In this document: piece by piece, positions 45,140 through 53,598 of the stretch
Layout of the letters: every line of letters starts with the position of its first letter
Numbering within the stretch: the first letter of the stretch is position 1
NCBI RefSeq assembly: GCF_036967205.1
Contig: NZ_CP146022.1
Span: 7,564,001 to 7,628,000 of the forward strand
From: Streptomyces sp. Q6
GTDB taxonomy: Bacteria > Actinomycetota > Actinomycetes > Streptomycetales > Streptomycetaceae
DNA length: 64,000 bases
Direction: 5' to 3'
The notes under the pieces: model-generated
What the model saw: the letters and a program-made list of their open reading frames with translations, nothing else
Told to the model about the DNA's origin: nothing
The model's database searches: none
Translations under genes and position numbers: made by a program

Positions 45140-45919
45140 TCACGACCGCACGTGCAGCCCGAACCCCGTACGGCCCGCCGGCTCCAGGCCCTCCTTGAGG
45201 TGCAGCGAGGGGATCTCGTAGTCACCGAAGTTCTGCCGGCGGAAGGCGATCGGCGGGGTCGACTCCAGAGTGAGCAGGCGCTCCTCCCAGGCCTTGGCGA
45301 CGTCCGCGTAGGCCCCCTCGCCCAGCCGGTCGGTGCCGTACCGCACGAACGGCGGGAGCACCTCGATGCCCGGGTAGTAGAGGATGCCGTGCTGGATGGG
45401 GAAGAGGACGTCGTCGATGGGGCCGTTGATCCCGCGCGGGCCGTAGTGCGACTCCGGGCCGCCGACGGTCACCGACAGCAGGGCCTTCCGGCCGGCGAGG
45501 GTTCCCTCGCCGAAGCGCTCGCCGTACCGGGTGGCGCTGTGCTCACCGACGCCGTACGCGAAGCGGTACGTGAACACCCGGTCCACCCAGCCCTTGAGGA
45601 TCGCGGGCATCGAGTACCACCACAGCGGGAACTGGAAGATGACCGTGTCCGCCCACAGCAGCTTCTCCTGCTCGGCGCGGACGTCCGGGGTCAGCTCGCC
45701 GGCCAGGAAGGCCCGGCCCGAGTCCAGCGGGACCTTCAGCGGGTTCGAGGCGTGCGGGCCGTAGTCCTCGGCGTCGACCGCCGCCTTCCAGTTCATCGCG
45801 TACAGGTCGCTCACCTGTACCTCGTGGCCCGCCTTCTCCAGGGTGGACACGGCGAGGTCCGTCAGGGAGCCGTTGAGCGACTCGGGCTCGGGGTGGGCGT
45901 GGACGATGAACGTCTTCAT
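45140..45919 (-). CDS. NAD(P)H dehydrogenase (quinone), flavodoxin-fold
   Basis: 259 residues from ATG at 45919, with AGGAGC upstream. It belongs to the DT-diaphorase/MdaB-type family: N-terminal FIVHAHPEPESLNGSL binds the flavin phosphate, followed by VIFQFPLWWYSMPAILKGWVDRVF and GRKALLSVTVGGPESHYGPRGING. It reduces quinones or other electrophiles by two electrons in the cytoplasm. It is divergent from an MmyB-like regulator gene, a pairing often seen for such detoxifying reductases. Confidence 0.9.
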   Translation of the reverse strand: MKTFIVHAHPEPESLNGSLTDLAVSTLEKAGHEVQVSDLYAMNWKAAVDAEDYGPHASNPLKVPLDSGRAFLAGELTPDVRAEQEKLLWADTVIFQFPLWWYSMPAILKGWVDRVFTYRFAYGVGEHSATRYGERFGEGTLAGRKALLSVTVGGPESHYGPRGINGPIDDVLFPIQHGILYYPGIEVLPPFVRYGTDRLGEGAYADVAKAWEERLLTLESTPPIAFRRQNFGDYEIPSLHLKEGLEPAGRTGFGLHVRS

Positions 45920-46073
45920 GGGAGCTCCTGCGGATCGAAGGCGCGCGGTGCGGACGTCTTCGATCCTGGCCGCCGCGGCGCCCGGTGTTCAGGGGCGCCG
46001 ATTCCGTAGGACGGGACTTCCTGGTAACGGCGGGGCCACCCTCGCGGCCGTCGCCGTGCCCATACTGGGGGGC

Positions 46074-47008
46074 ATGGACGATCTCGCGAGCTTCCTCAAG
46101 ACCCGGCGCTCCCGCGTCGACCCCGCGGCCGTCGGCATCCCCACCGACAGCCGCCGCCGGGTCGCGGGACTGCGCCGTGAGGAGGTCGCGCACCTGTCAG
46201 GGGTGAGCGTCGACTACTACGTGCGCCTGGAGCAGGGGCGCGCGACCCAGCCCTCCGAGCAGGTCCTCGACGCGCTCGCCGGGGTGCTCGCCCTGGACGA
46301 CACCGAACGGGAACACCTCTACCGGCTGGCCCGGCAGCGCCGCCGCCGCGCGAAGGCGCCGGGCGGTCGGGTACGGCCGGAGCTCCTTCGCGTCCTCGGC
46401 CTGGTCGCCGACGCGCCCGCGCTGATCGTGGACCACCGCCTCGACGTGCTCGCGGGCAACGGCCTCGCCGAACTCCTCTACGGCCGTCCGCTGCCGGGGC
46501 TGAACACCGCCCGGCACATCTTCCTGGAGGAGACCGAGCGCGGCCTGTACGCGGACTGGGAGTCCTGCACCCTCGACGTGGTCGGGCACCTGCGCCTGGC
46601 CGCGGGCAAGTACCCCGACGACTCCCGACTGGCCTCGCTCATCGGCGAGTTGGCGATGGGCAGCGAGCGGTTCCGCCGGTTGTGGGCCCGCGCGGACGTG
46701 CGCGCCCGCACCCACGGCCGCAAGGCGTACCGGCATCCGCTGGTCGGCCTCCTCGAACTGCACCAGGAGAACTTCGCGCTGCCGGACGCCTCGGGGCGCG
46801 AACTCCTGGTGCTGTCCGCGGCCCCCGGCAGCCCCGCCGAGGACGGGCTGCGTCTGCTGGCGGGGCTCGGGGCGGGCACCGCTCAGCCCGGCGGCTCCGC
46901 GACCCACACGTCCAGCACCGAGGCGTCGGAGCCGAGCGGCCCCGCGGAGCCGACCGAGTCGGTCGTGGAGGGCGCAGCTCGCCGATCCGGCGCCATCCCC
47001 GGCCCTGA
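46074..47008 (+). CDS. Helix-turn-helix regulator, MmyB-like ligand-binding domain (3' end affected by an apparent frameshift)
   Basis: The N-terminal XRE-type helix-turn-helix reads SRRRVAGLRREEVAHLSGVSVDYYVRLEQGRATQPSEQVLDALAGVL; then comes the MmyB PAS-like domain (APALIVDHRLDVLAGNGLAELLY, RHIFLEETERGLYADWE, LHQENFALPDASGRELLVLSAAPGSP). About 311 residues when one G is added to GGG 46970-46972, which brings in a stop at 47006-47008; without it the frame runs on to 47174 with an unrelated Arg/Pro-rich tail. It is divergent from the quinone reductase gene, probably its target. Its 3' end overlaps the convergent acetyltransferase gene. Confidence 0.8.
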
Positions 47009-47475
47009 AGGGCGCCCTGCGCCACCGAGTCGGCCGGGTCGAGCAGCGCGACCGGCAGCTCCGCGTCGTCGGCGGCGAGCAGCCGCTCCAGGAGCCGGCC
47101 GCCGATGCCCCGGCGGCGATGGCGCGGCAGCACCATCAACTCGGCGACGGCGAACACCTTGCCGGACGCGGTGAGTTGCTCGATCTCGTCCGGCAGCTCC
47201 CCGACGAAGCCCCGCCACCACGAGCCGTCGCGGTGCAGCGGATACCCGTACGCCATGCCCGCCGGCGCGTCGTCGTCCCCCGTCGCGTCGTCGGCCGCGA
47301 CCATGTGGAACCCCGGCCGCTGCACGTCCTCCGCCAGCCGGGCCAGGAACCTCTCCCGATTGCGGTACTCCTCGCCAGGTGGCTCCTCGTAAGCCGTCAC
47401 GTACAGGTCCGCGAGTCTCTCGCGGTCCCCGTCCGCCTGCCATCGAGTCAGCCTGCGGTAGAACACCTCGCCCAT
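46883..47475 (-). CDS. GNAT-family N-acetyltransferase, one apparent frameshift
   Basis: Reconstructed length is 197 residues from ATG at 47475. It has the GNAT core: FAVAELMVLPRHRRRGIGGRLLERLLAADD, where RRRGIGG is the acetyl-CoA pyrophosphate loop, and VALLDPADSVAQGALQGRGWRRIGEL. The frame breaks at GGG 46970-46972; one added base joins GWRRIGELRPSTTDSVG and ends at the stop at 46883. The same correction fixes the convergent MmyB-type gene. The substrate is unknown. The two genes overlap tail to tail by about 126 bases. Confidence 0.75.
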
Positions 47476-47530
47476 GTGCCGCCCCCTCACCTGTGACGCC
47501 TGGGGGTCAGCGTGCCCAACGGCGCAGCGG

Positions 47531-49108
47531 CTATGCGGGCGAGCCGGTGGCGGTGGCCGCGTCCTGTCGGCGGAGCTCGGGTTTGACCACCTTGCCGCCC
47601 GCGTTCCGGGGAAGCTCGGGGACCACGACGAGGTCCTTGGGCCGCTTGAACGAGGCGAGCCTTCCGTCGAGGAAATCCGTCAGCTCGGGCAGGGACAGTT
47701 CGGTTCCCGGCGCCACGGTCACGTACGCGACCGGGACCTGGCCCCAGCGTGCGTCGGGCCTGCCGATCACGGCGACCTCCCGCACGGCCGGGTGGGTGGC
47801 GACGGCGTTCTCCAGCTCGGCGCAGTAGATGTTCTCGCCGCCACTGATGATCATGTCCTTGGCGCGGTCGACGACCCAGACGAAGCCCTCCTCGTCCTGC
47901 CTGACCAGGTCGCCCGAGTGGAACCAGCCGCCCGCGAAGGCCTGCGCGGTCTCGCGCGGCTTCTGCCAGTACCCCCGTGTCACGGTGGGCCCCCGGTAGA
48001 CGATCTCGCCGACCTCGCCCACGGGGACGTCGTTCATGGCGGCGTCGACGATGCGGTACTGGATGCTCGGGACAGGCCGCCCGACGGAGCCGAGCTTGCG
48101 CAGTGAGTCCTCGCCGCGGAGCACGCAGGTGATCGGCGAGGTCTCGGTCTGGCCGAACACGGCCACGTTCAGCGCGCCCGGGAACCTCTCGCCCATGGCG
48201 CGCAGCGTCGCGTCGCTCGCGGGCGCGGCACCCCAGCTGATGATCCGCAGCTTCAGGTCGCGTTTGTCGATGTCGGGCTGGGCGCAGATCAGGTCCCACT
48301 GCTGCGGGACGTTGAAGACGACGGTGGCGCCCTCGCTCTCGTACGCGTCGAGCACCGCCCGCGGGTCGAAGGCGCCCAGCGGATGGAGCACGACCGTACT
48401 GCCGACCACGAAGTTCGCCACGATGGAACCCAGGCCCGCGATATGGAAGAAGGGCGCCGTCAGGAAGCCGACGTCGGAGTCGTCGAAGATCTCCATCGCG
48501 CGGATGCAGGTCATCGCCTGGACCTGCATGTTGCGGTGGGACAGCAGCACCCCCTTGGGGCGTCCGGTGGTGCCGGAGGTGTACATGATCAGCGCGGTCG
48601 ACTCCTCGCTGATGTCGGGCAGTTCCATGGGCTCGTACGCCGACAGGAAGTCCTCGTACGCCAGATCGCCCTCGGCCGGGTCCGCCGCGTCGACGACGAC
48701 GACCGTGCCGATGCGCGCGGCGTTCGGCGCCGCCCGGAGCAGCGGTACGAGCCGGGCGTCGACGACGATCGCCGACGGTGCGCAGTCCTCCAGGATGTGG
48801 TCGAGCTCCAGCGGCGCGAGCCGGAAGCTGAGCGGCACGGCCATCGCCCCCAGGCTGTTCGCCGCGAGGACGCTCTCCACGAACCAGGGGTGATTGAGCG
48901 TCAGCAGGGCCACGCGGTCACCCGCGGCGACGCCCCGGTCGGCGAGCCCGGCGGCCAGTCGCAGGGACCGCCGCGACAACTGCGCCCAGGTCGTGGTCCG
49001 TCCGAGATGGCGCAGCGCGGGCTTGTCCGGGCGGGTCTGCGCGTGGGTGGCGACCTGGGTCATCCAGTGGTTCCTGAAGGACCAGGCGGGCGCCGTGTCG
49101 GCCGGCAT
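47531..49108 (-). CDS. Acyl-CoA synthetase (long-chain fatty acid / oligo-isoprenoid acid type)
   Basis: 525 residues from ATG at 49108, with GAGGAG 6 bases upstream on the minus strand. ANL superfamily motifs: ALIMYTSGTTGRPKGVLLSH (P-loop), GQTETSP, GWFHSGDLVRQDEEGFVWVVDRAKDMIISGGENIY and the C-terminal PRNAGGKVVK lysine. It activates a carboxylic acid with CoA and ATP. It is divergent from a TetR gene and lies in the cluster with lcp, aldehyde dehydrogenase and acyl-CoA dehydrogenase genes, so the substrate may be oxidised rubber fragments; that is inference. The shared 19-base motif lies about 90 bases upstream of its start. Confidence 0.87.
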   Translation of the reverse strand: MPADTAPAWSFRNHWMTQVATHAQTRPDKPALRHLGRTTTWAQLSRRSLRLAAGLADRGVAAGDRVALLTLNHPWFVESVLAANSLGAMAVPLSFRLAPLELDHILEDCAPSAIVVDARLVPLLRAAPNAARIGTVVVVDAADPAEGDLAYEDFLSAYEPMELPDISEESTALIMYTSGTTGRPKGVLLSHRNMQVQAMTCIRAMEIFDDSDVGFLTAPFFHIAGLGSIVANFVVGSTVVLHPLGAFDPRAVLDAYESEGATVVFNVPQQWDLICAQPDIDKRDLKLRIISWGAAPASDATLRAMGERFPGALNVAVFGQTETSPITCVLRGEDSLRKLGSVGRPVPSIQYRIVDAAMNDVPVGEVGEIVYRGPTVTRGYWQKPRETAQAFAGGWFHSGDLVRQDEEGFVWVVDRAKDMIISGGENIYCAELENAVATHPAVREVAVIGRPDARWGQVPVAYVTVAPGTELSLPELTDFLDGRLASFKRPKDLVVVPELPRNAGGKVVKPELRRQDAATATGSPA

Positions 49109-49197
49109 GGGCGACTCCTCGGGTCTGGTGGCGATGGGTGGTCGCTGCCGCATCATCCCGCCCAACACCGCGGCGGGAGAAGCGTCGTGCAGCAATT

Positions 49198-49216
49198 TGT
49201 TAATGGAGAATCACAT
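49198..49216. promoter_or_regulatory. Shared operator-like motif TGTTAAT-N4-AATCACAT (copy 1)
   Basis: Located between the divergent acyl-CoA synthetase and TetR genes. Fifteen fixed bases around a 4-base spacer match the motif over the lcp promoter exactly. Reverse-complemented, it forms an imperfect inverted repeat ATGTGATT-N4-ATTAACA, as expected of a TetR operator. It is strikingly AT-rich for this genome. Confidence 0.7.
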
Positions 49217-49331
49217 GGGGCGCGGTCCGGGACCCGCTGCTCCGCGGTCGTTCCCGAGTGATCGGGGAGCGCGCGGCGGCGTGTGATTGACTGGGCCGCA
49301 TGGTCCCGTCCCCGTGTGCGTCCGACCGGTC

Positions 49332-50525
49332 ATGACGGCCGAGTCGATCTCGGTCGCGCGCCCCCGCAACCGGAAGCAGCTGATCGTCGACGCGGCGGGC
49401 CGGCTGTTCAGCGAGCGCGGGTACCACGCGGCGTCCATGGAGGACATCGCCGCCGCCGTCGGGATCACCGCCGCGGCCCTGTACCGGCACTTCCCGAACA
49501 AGTACGCGCTGTTCGCCGCGTGCACGCGGACCATGGTGGACCGGCTCGTCGCCGCCCTCGACGCACTGCCGCCCGAGACGCCCGCCGCGGACGTGCTGAC
49601 CGCGCTGATCCGGGTCACGGTCGCGCACCGGACGTCGGGCGGCGTGTACCGGTGGGAGGCCAGGTATCTCGTCCGCGAGGACCGGCTGCTGCTCAAGGAG
49701 AAGTTCGGGCAGGTCGTCGAGCGGGTCACCGAGGCGGTGCACCGTGAGAACGGGAGGCCCCGCGATCCGCTGCGGGCCGTGGCCGCGCTCGGCGCCATCG
49801 GATCCCTCACCATGCACCGCACCTCCATCGCTCAACGCCGGGTCGAGGAACTGCTGTCGGCCTGCGCCCTGCGCGTGGCCGCGACCGGTCCGGCCCGGAG
49901 CGGACCCGCCCCGACCGGTCCCGGACCGGACGCCCGGGAAGCGCGCGCCGTCGAGCTGCCGGCCCTGCCGGTGCCGCGCTCGCGGCGGGCGGAGATCCTC
50001 GCGGCCGCCGTCCCGCTGTTCGCCCGGGACGGGTTCACCAGCGTCACGAACGGCCAGATCGCCGAGGCGGTCGGCATCGCCCCGTCCGCGCTCTACCGGC
50101 ACTACCCCGGCAAGGTCGACATCCTCGCGGCGGCGTGCCTCCAGGCGGCCGGGCTGCTGGCCCAGGCGGTGGACCGCAGCCTCGACGGCGTGGACGATCC
50201 GCACGAGGCCGTCGCCGTGCTGGCGGCGACGTACGTCGCGTACAGCTTCGAGCACACCGCGCTGACGAGCGTCGCCGAAGCCGAGTTCGTCGGCCTGCCG
50301 GCGGATCTCCAGCGCCCTCTGGTGCAGGCGCAGCGCGAGCACATCGCGGTGTGGGAGGAGCAGTTGCGGCTGGCCCGCCCGGACCTCGACCCGCGGCAGG
50401 CCCGGGTCCTTGTGCACGCGGGGTTCGGTGTGGTGGTCGAGGCCGGACGGCGGCTCCGCTGGCGGGACGGCCCCGACCACCGTGCCCTGGTGACCCGCCT
50501 GGTCGTGGCGGCTCTCGGGCTCTGA
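49332..50525 (+). CDS. TetR regulator with two TetR DNA-binding domains
   Basis: 397 residues from ATG 49332, twice the normal TetR length. Two TetR helix-turn-helix domains are seen: KQLIVDAAGRLFSERGYHAASMEDIAAAVGITAAALYRHFPNK near residue 15 and AEILAAAVPLFARDGFTSVTNGQIAEAVGIAPSALYRHYPGK near residue 225, each followed by a helical ligand domain. The two halves are joined by a Pro/Ala-rich linker. The gene is divergent from the acyl-CoA synthetase gene and convergent with lcp. TetR regulators are known beside lcp in other rubber degraders. It probably represses the cluster until a degradation product binds. Confidence 0.88.
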   Translation: MTAESISVARPRNRKQLIVDAAGRLFSERGYHAASMEDIAAAVGITAAALYRHFPNKYALFAACTRTMVDRLVAALDALPPETPAADVLTALIRVTVAHRTSGGVYRWEARYLVREDRLLLKEKFGQVVERVTEAVHRENGRPRDPLRAVAALGAIGSLTMHRTSIAQRRVEELLSACALRVAATGPARSGPAPTGPGPDAREARAVELPALPVPRSRRAEILAAAVPLFARDGFTSVTNGQIAEAVGIAPSALYRHYPGKVDILAAACLQAAGLLAQAVDRSLDGVDDPHEAVAVLAATYVAYSFEHTALTSVAEAEFVGLPADLQRPLVQAQREHIAVWEEQLRLARPDLDPRQARVLVHAGFGVVVEAGRRLRWRDGPDHRALVTRLVVAALGL

Positions 50526-50532
50526 GGACGGC

Positions 50533-51738
50533 TCAGGACGGCCTGTTGCCCGTCGGGATGACGATGCGGGTGGTCGTCGGCGAGGTGCCCCGGTTCAGAA
50601 ACAGCATGGCCAGCGCGCGGACGAACTGGTCGAACAGGTAGAACGCGCCGGGGACGACGGGCGACAGGCCCTCGCGGAACAGGATGAAGGCCGGCCACGC
50701 GGTACGGATCAGGGTCGCCGACGCGTAGTCGCGCTTGAGCCCCAGCCAGTCACCGACCTCGTCGTTCAAGACGTAGCGCACGAACTCGTTGAGGAATCCG
50801 CGGGTGACACCGAGGTCGACCTGGGCGGTCAGCCCCAGCAGATCCTCGGCCAGTTCCTTGCCCTCGGGCGTCGGCGTGAGGATCGGGGTGAGCACCTGAC
50901 CCGACTGGGCCTCCGCCTCGGCCCACGACGCCGGGATGTACTCGTCGCGTACGCCGAGCAGATGCAGGGCGACCTGCCAGCTGTGCAGGAACGCCTCCTG
51001 GTCGGCGGCGGGGAACGGGACCTTCCAGTCGAGCAGCTTCCTGCGGACGAAGGTGCCCAGGCTGTGGAAGGTGACCAGGATGTCCGCGTTGCTGATCGGG
51101 ATCTCCTGGTCCGTGACCGCCCGCCATTGGGGCGACCGCGGCAGCAGATGACGCACCCCGGCGTGCACCAGACGCGTCTTGTTGGCCGTCACCACGAACT
51201 GCCCCGACGGTTCGAAGCCCTTCAGCTGGGCCAGGTCGTAGCCGAACGTGAAGGTCTTCGCGGCCCGGTCCTGCATGTCGGCGCCGCCCGCCGACCAGTA
51301 GACGCTCCTGGCCTCACGCGGGATCACCGTGCTCATGATCCCGCTGCCGAGGCCGTAGAGCACGAAGAGGTAGGTGTCCTTGCGCCGGTTGAAGTCGGCG
51401 GCACGGGCCAGCTTCACCGGATCCGCCCAGTCGGGCAGCTTGTTGACCGTCCGCAGGTACGCGGTGAGGTCGGCCGGCAGTCCGGTGGGCAGCGGGTCGC
51501 CGTTGTTCACCCACGACTCCATCGCGGTGTTGACGGCGGGCACCTGACCGCTGTCGATGAGCGAGGCCACCAGGCGGTCCACCTCGTCGTCCCACACGTA
51601 CTCCGGATCGACGCCCGCACCCGCTCCGGCGACCGAGCCCGACGGCGACCACGCCCAGGCGGTCCCGGTGCCCGCCGCGCTCGCGAGGCCCAGCGCGGCC
51701 CCCAGTGACAGCATTCTTCTACGGCTGAGATTACTCAT
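50533..51738 (-). CDS. lcp: Latex clearing protein, secreted heme rubber oxygenase
   Basis: 401 residues from ATG at 51738. It starts with a Tat signal (LSRRRMLSLGAALGLASAAG), as in Lcp of Streptomyces sp. K30 (407 residues). The key residues reported for that enzyme are found with a constant offset of six: Arg158, Lys161 and Thr162 (DRAAKT), Arg189 and His192 (RLVHAG, heme ligand) and Arg196. The fold is the DUF2236/MpaB-type b-heme domain. Lcp cleaves cis-1,4-polyisoprene outside the cell into fragments with aldehyde and ketone ends. The neighbours (aldehyde dehydrogenase, acyl-CoA synthetase, acyl-CoA dehydrogenase) fit later steps. No oxiAB genes are adjacent. Confidence 0.88.
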   Translation of the reverse strand: MSNLSRRRMLSLGAALGLASAAGTGTAWAWSPSGSVAGAGAGVDPEYVWDDEVDRLVASLIDSGQVPAVNTAMESWVNNGDPLPTGLPADLTAYLRTVNKLPDWADPVKLARAADFNRRKDTYLFVLYGLGSGIMSTVIPREARSVYWSAGGADMQDRAAKTFTFGYDLAQLKGFEPSGQFVVTANKTRLVHAGVRHLLPRSPQWRAVTDQEIPISNADILVTFHSLGTFVRRKLLDWKVPFPAADQEAFLHSWQVALHLLGVRDEYIPASWAEAEAQSGQVLTPILTPTPEGKELAEDLLGLTAQVDLGVTRGFLNEFVRYVLNDEVGDWLGLKRDYASATLIRTAWPAFILFREGLSPVVPGAFYLFDQFVRALAMLFLNRGTSPTTTRIVIPTGNRPS

Positions 51739-51833
51739 TCACTTGCTCGCTTTCCTGGTAGGACGTGCGGCTCATCACGCCTTGTTCTGCTCGGTGTTGG
51801 CGTCGCCAGCACGGTTGAAGAGCTTGTTCCAGG

Positions 51834-51852
51834 ATGTGATTTTTGATTAACA
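51834..51852. promoter_or_regulatory. Shared operator-like motif (copy 2), over the lcp -10 box
   Basis: On the minus strand this reads TGTTAAT-CAAA-AATCACAT, identical outside the 4-base spacer to the motif at 49198-49216. It overlaps the proposed lcp -10 box, the position expected for repression. Confidence 0.72.
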
Positions 51853-51877
51853 TAGCGAGGCGCGTCGCCGTCGACAA
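51849..51877 (-). promoter_or_regulatory. lcp promoter (-35 TTGTCG, -10 TATGTT)
   Basis: On the minus strand TTGTCG (51872-51877) and TATGTT (51849-51854) are spaced by exactly 17 bases, about 110 bases before the lcp start. It is an AT-rich patch in a GC-rich region. Confidence 0.6.
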
Positions 51878-51904
51878 GGGCGTTGACACGGTGTCGACAA
51901 GGGC
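51870..51904. promoter_or_regulatory. Paired 12-base direct repeats GTCGACAAGGGC
   Basis: Copies at 51870-51881 and 51893-51904, 23 bases apart (about two helical turns). The first covers the lcp -35 box; a TTGACA at 51883-51888 lies between them. They are likely regulator sites in the lcp/aldehyde dehydrogenase divergent region. Confidence 0.5.
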
Positions 51905-51954
51905 AGCGCACGGCATTCCGGTTCGCGTCAGTCCCGTACGACCGAGGAGCCCGC

Positions 51955-53598
51955 ATGACCACCGATCAGGACCAGACCCCCGCCCCGCCGGGCCCCGCGG
52001 CGGCGGGCTCGCGGCCCGCCTGGGTGACCGACGAGGCCATCGCGCGATGGTGTGCGTGGGTGTGCCGGGACGTGTCGCGACAGGGGGCCGAGGGCGGGGG
52101 AGGCGCCGGACCGGTGGCCGTCGCGGTCGCGCCGTTCGACCTGACGCCGATCGCCACCGTCCCCGCCTGTACGCCGGAGGATGTCGTGGAGGCGGTGACC
52201 GGTGCCCGTGCCGCACAACCGGCCTGGGCGGAAAGGGAGTCGAGGCGTCGCGGCGACGTGGTCCTCGCCTTCCACGACCTGCTCCTGGAGCGACAGGAGC
52301 AGGCGCTCGACCTGATCCAGTGGGAGACGGGCAAGGCCCGCTACCACGCCTGGCAGGAGGTGGCCCAGGTCGCGACGATCGCCCGGCACTACGCGCGCCG
52401 CGCCCGCCACTACCTGGCCCCCCGCCGTGTACGCGGGATGGTGCCCGGCCTGACCAGGGTCCAGGAGGTACGGGTGCCGAAGGGCGTCGTCGGCGTCATC
52501 TCCCCGTGGAACTACCCCCTCTACCTCGGCGTCGGCGACGTCCTGCCCGCGCTCCTGGCCGGCAACGCCGTGGTCTCCAAGGCGGATTCCCAGACCGCGC
52601 TGACCCTGCTGTGGACGCGGGCCCTCATGGCGGAGGCCGGACTGCCGGCCCAGCTGTGGCAGATCGTGACCGGGTCCGGGGCCGTGGTGGGGACCGCCCT
52701 GGTCGACTCCGTCGACTTCGTCTGCTTCACCGGGTCGACGGCGACCGGACGCGCCGTCGCGGAGCGCGCCGCGCGCCGGCTGGTCGGGGCCTCGCTCGAA
52801 CTCGGCGGCAAGAACCCGCTGATCGTGCGCGAGGACGCCGACCTCGCCGCCGCGGCGGCCGGCACGGCCGTGGCGGCCTTCGCCAACACCGGCCAGATGT
52901 GCATCCACATCGAGCGCGTCTACGTCCACGAGAAGGTCTACGACGCCTTCCGCGCCGAACTCGTCCGCGCCACACAGGCGTTGCGGCTCGGACGGTCCTA
53001 CGACTACGCGGCCGACGTCGGATCACTGACGTCGGCGGCGCGGCTCGCGGAGGTCGCCGCGCACGTCGACGGCGCGGTGGCCAAGGGGGCGACGGTCCTC
53101 ACGGGTGGCCGGGCCAGGACCGACATCGGCCCGCTCTTCTACGAACCGACCGTCCTCGAAGGCGTCACGCCGGAGATGCCCGTGTGGGACCAGGAGACCT
53201 TCGGCCCGGTCCTCTCGCTCGCCTCCTACGCCACCGACGAGGAAGCCGTGGCGCTGGCCAACCAAGGGACGTACGGCCTGTCGGCGTCGGTCTGGTCGAA
53301 GGACGTCCGCGCGGCCGGCCGGATGGCCGGCCGGATCCGCGCCGGATCGGTCAACATCAACGACGGCGCCGCCGCGGCGGCCGGAAGCATCGAGGCGGGC
53401 ATGGGCGGCACGGGAGACAGCGGACTCGGCAGGCGCCACGGCGTCGAGGGCATCCGCAAGTACACCGAGAGCCGGACGGTCGCCACCCAGCGCCTGATGC
53501 CGCTCGGACCGCCGAAACCGGGTGAGAGCGCCGTGCGGGGTTTCGTGAATCGGACCAACAGCCAACTGGCCCTGCTGCGTCGGCTGGGGGTCCGATGA
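51955..53598 (+). CDS. Aldehyde dehydrogenase (succinate-semialdehyde dehydrogenase-like) of the rubber cluster
   Basis: 547 residues from ATG 51955, with GAGGAG upstream. NAD(P) aldehyde dehydrogenase motifs are complete: VISPWNYPLYLGVGDVLPALLAGNAVVSK, FTGSTATGRAVAERAA, LELGGKNPLIV with the general-base Glu, NTGQMCIHIER with the catalytic Cys, and QETFGPVLSLASY. It resembles the GabD2-like group. It is divergent from lcp and coupled by overlap to a DUF4334 gene and an alcohol dehydrogenase gene. It could oxidise the aldehyde ends of Lcp products to acids, the role of OxiAB in strain K30; this is inference. Confidence 0.87.
   Translation: MTTDQDQTPAPPGPAAAGSRPAWVTDEAIARWCAWVCRDVSRQGAEGGGGAGPVAVAVAPFDLTPIATVPACTPEDVVEAVTGARAAQPAWAERESRRRGDVVLAFHDLLLERQEQALDLIQWETGKARYHAWQEVAQVATIARHYARRARHYLAPRRVRGMVPGLTRVQEVRVPKGVVGVISPWNYPLYLGVGDVLPALLAGNAVVSKADSQTALTLLWTRALMAEAGLPAQLWQIVTGSGAVVGTALVDSVDFVCFTGSTATGRAVAERAARRLVGASLELGGKNPLIVREDADLAAAAAGTAVAAFANTGQMCIHIERVYVHEKVYDAFRAELVRATQALRLGRSYDYAADVGSLTSAARLAEVAAHVDGAVAKGATVLTGGRARTDIGPLFYEPTVLEGVTPEMPVWDQETFGPVLSLASYATDEEAVALANQGTYGLSASVWSKDVRAAGRMAGRIRAGSVNINDGAAAAAGSIEAGMGGTGDSGLGRRHGVEGIRKYTESRTVATQRLMPLGPPKPGESAVRGFVNRTNSQLALLRRLGVR

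Noticed and set aside
45033-45221. Small rightward gene after the aminopeptidase
   Set aside because: It overlaps the 3' end of the quinone reductase gene and has shadow-like composition.
51955-53598. This aldehyde dehydrogenase as the missing hydroxyproline-pathway enzyme
   Set aside because: It lies 20 kb away, is divergent from lcp and is coupled to DUF4334 and alcohol dehydrogenase genes, so the rubber cluster is the simpler context.
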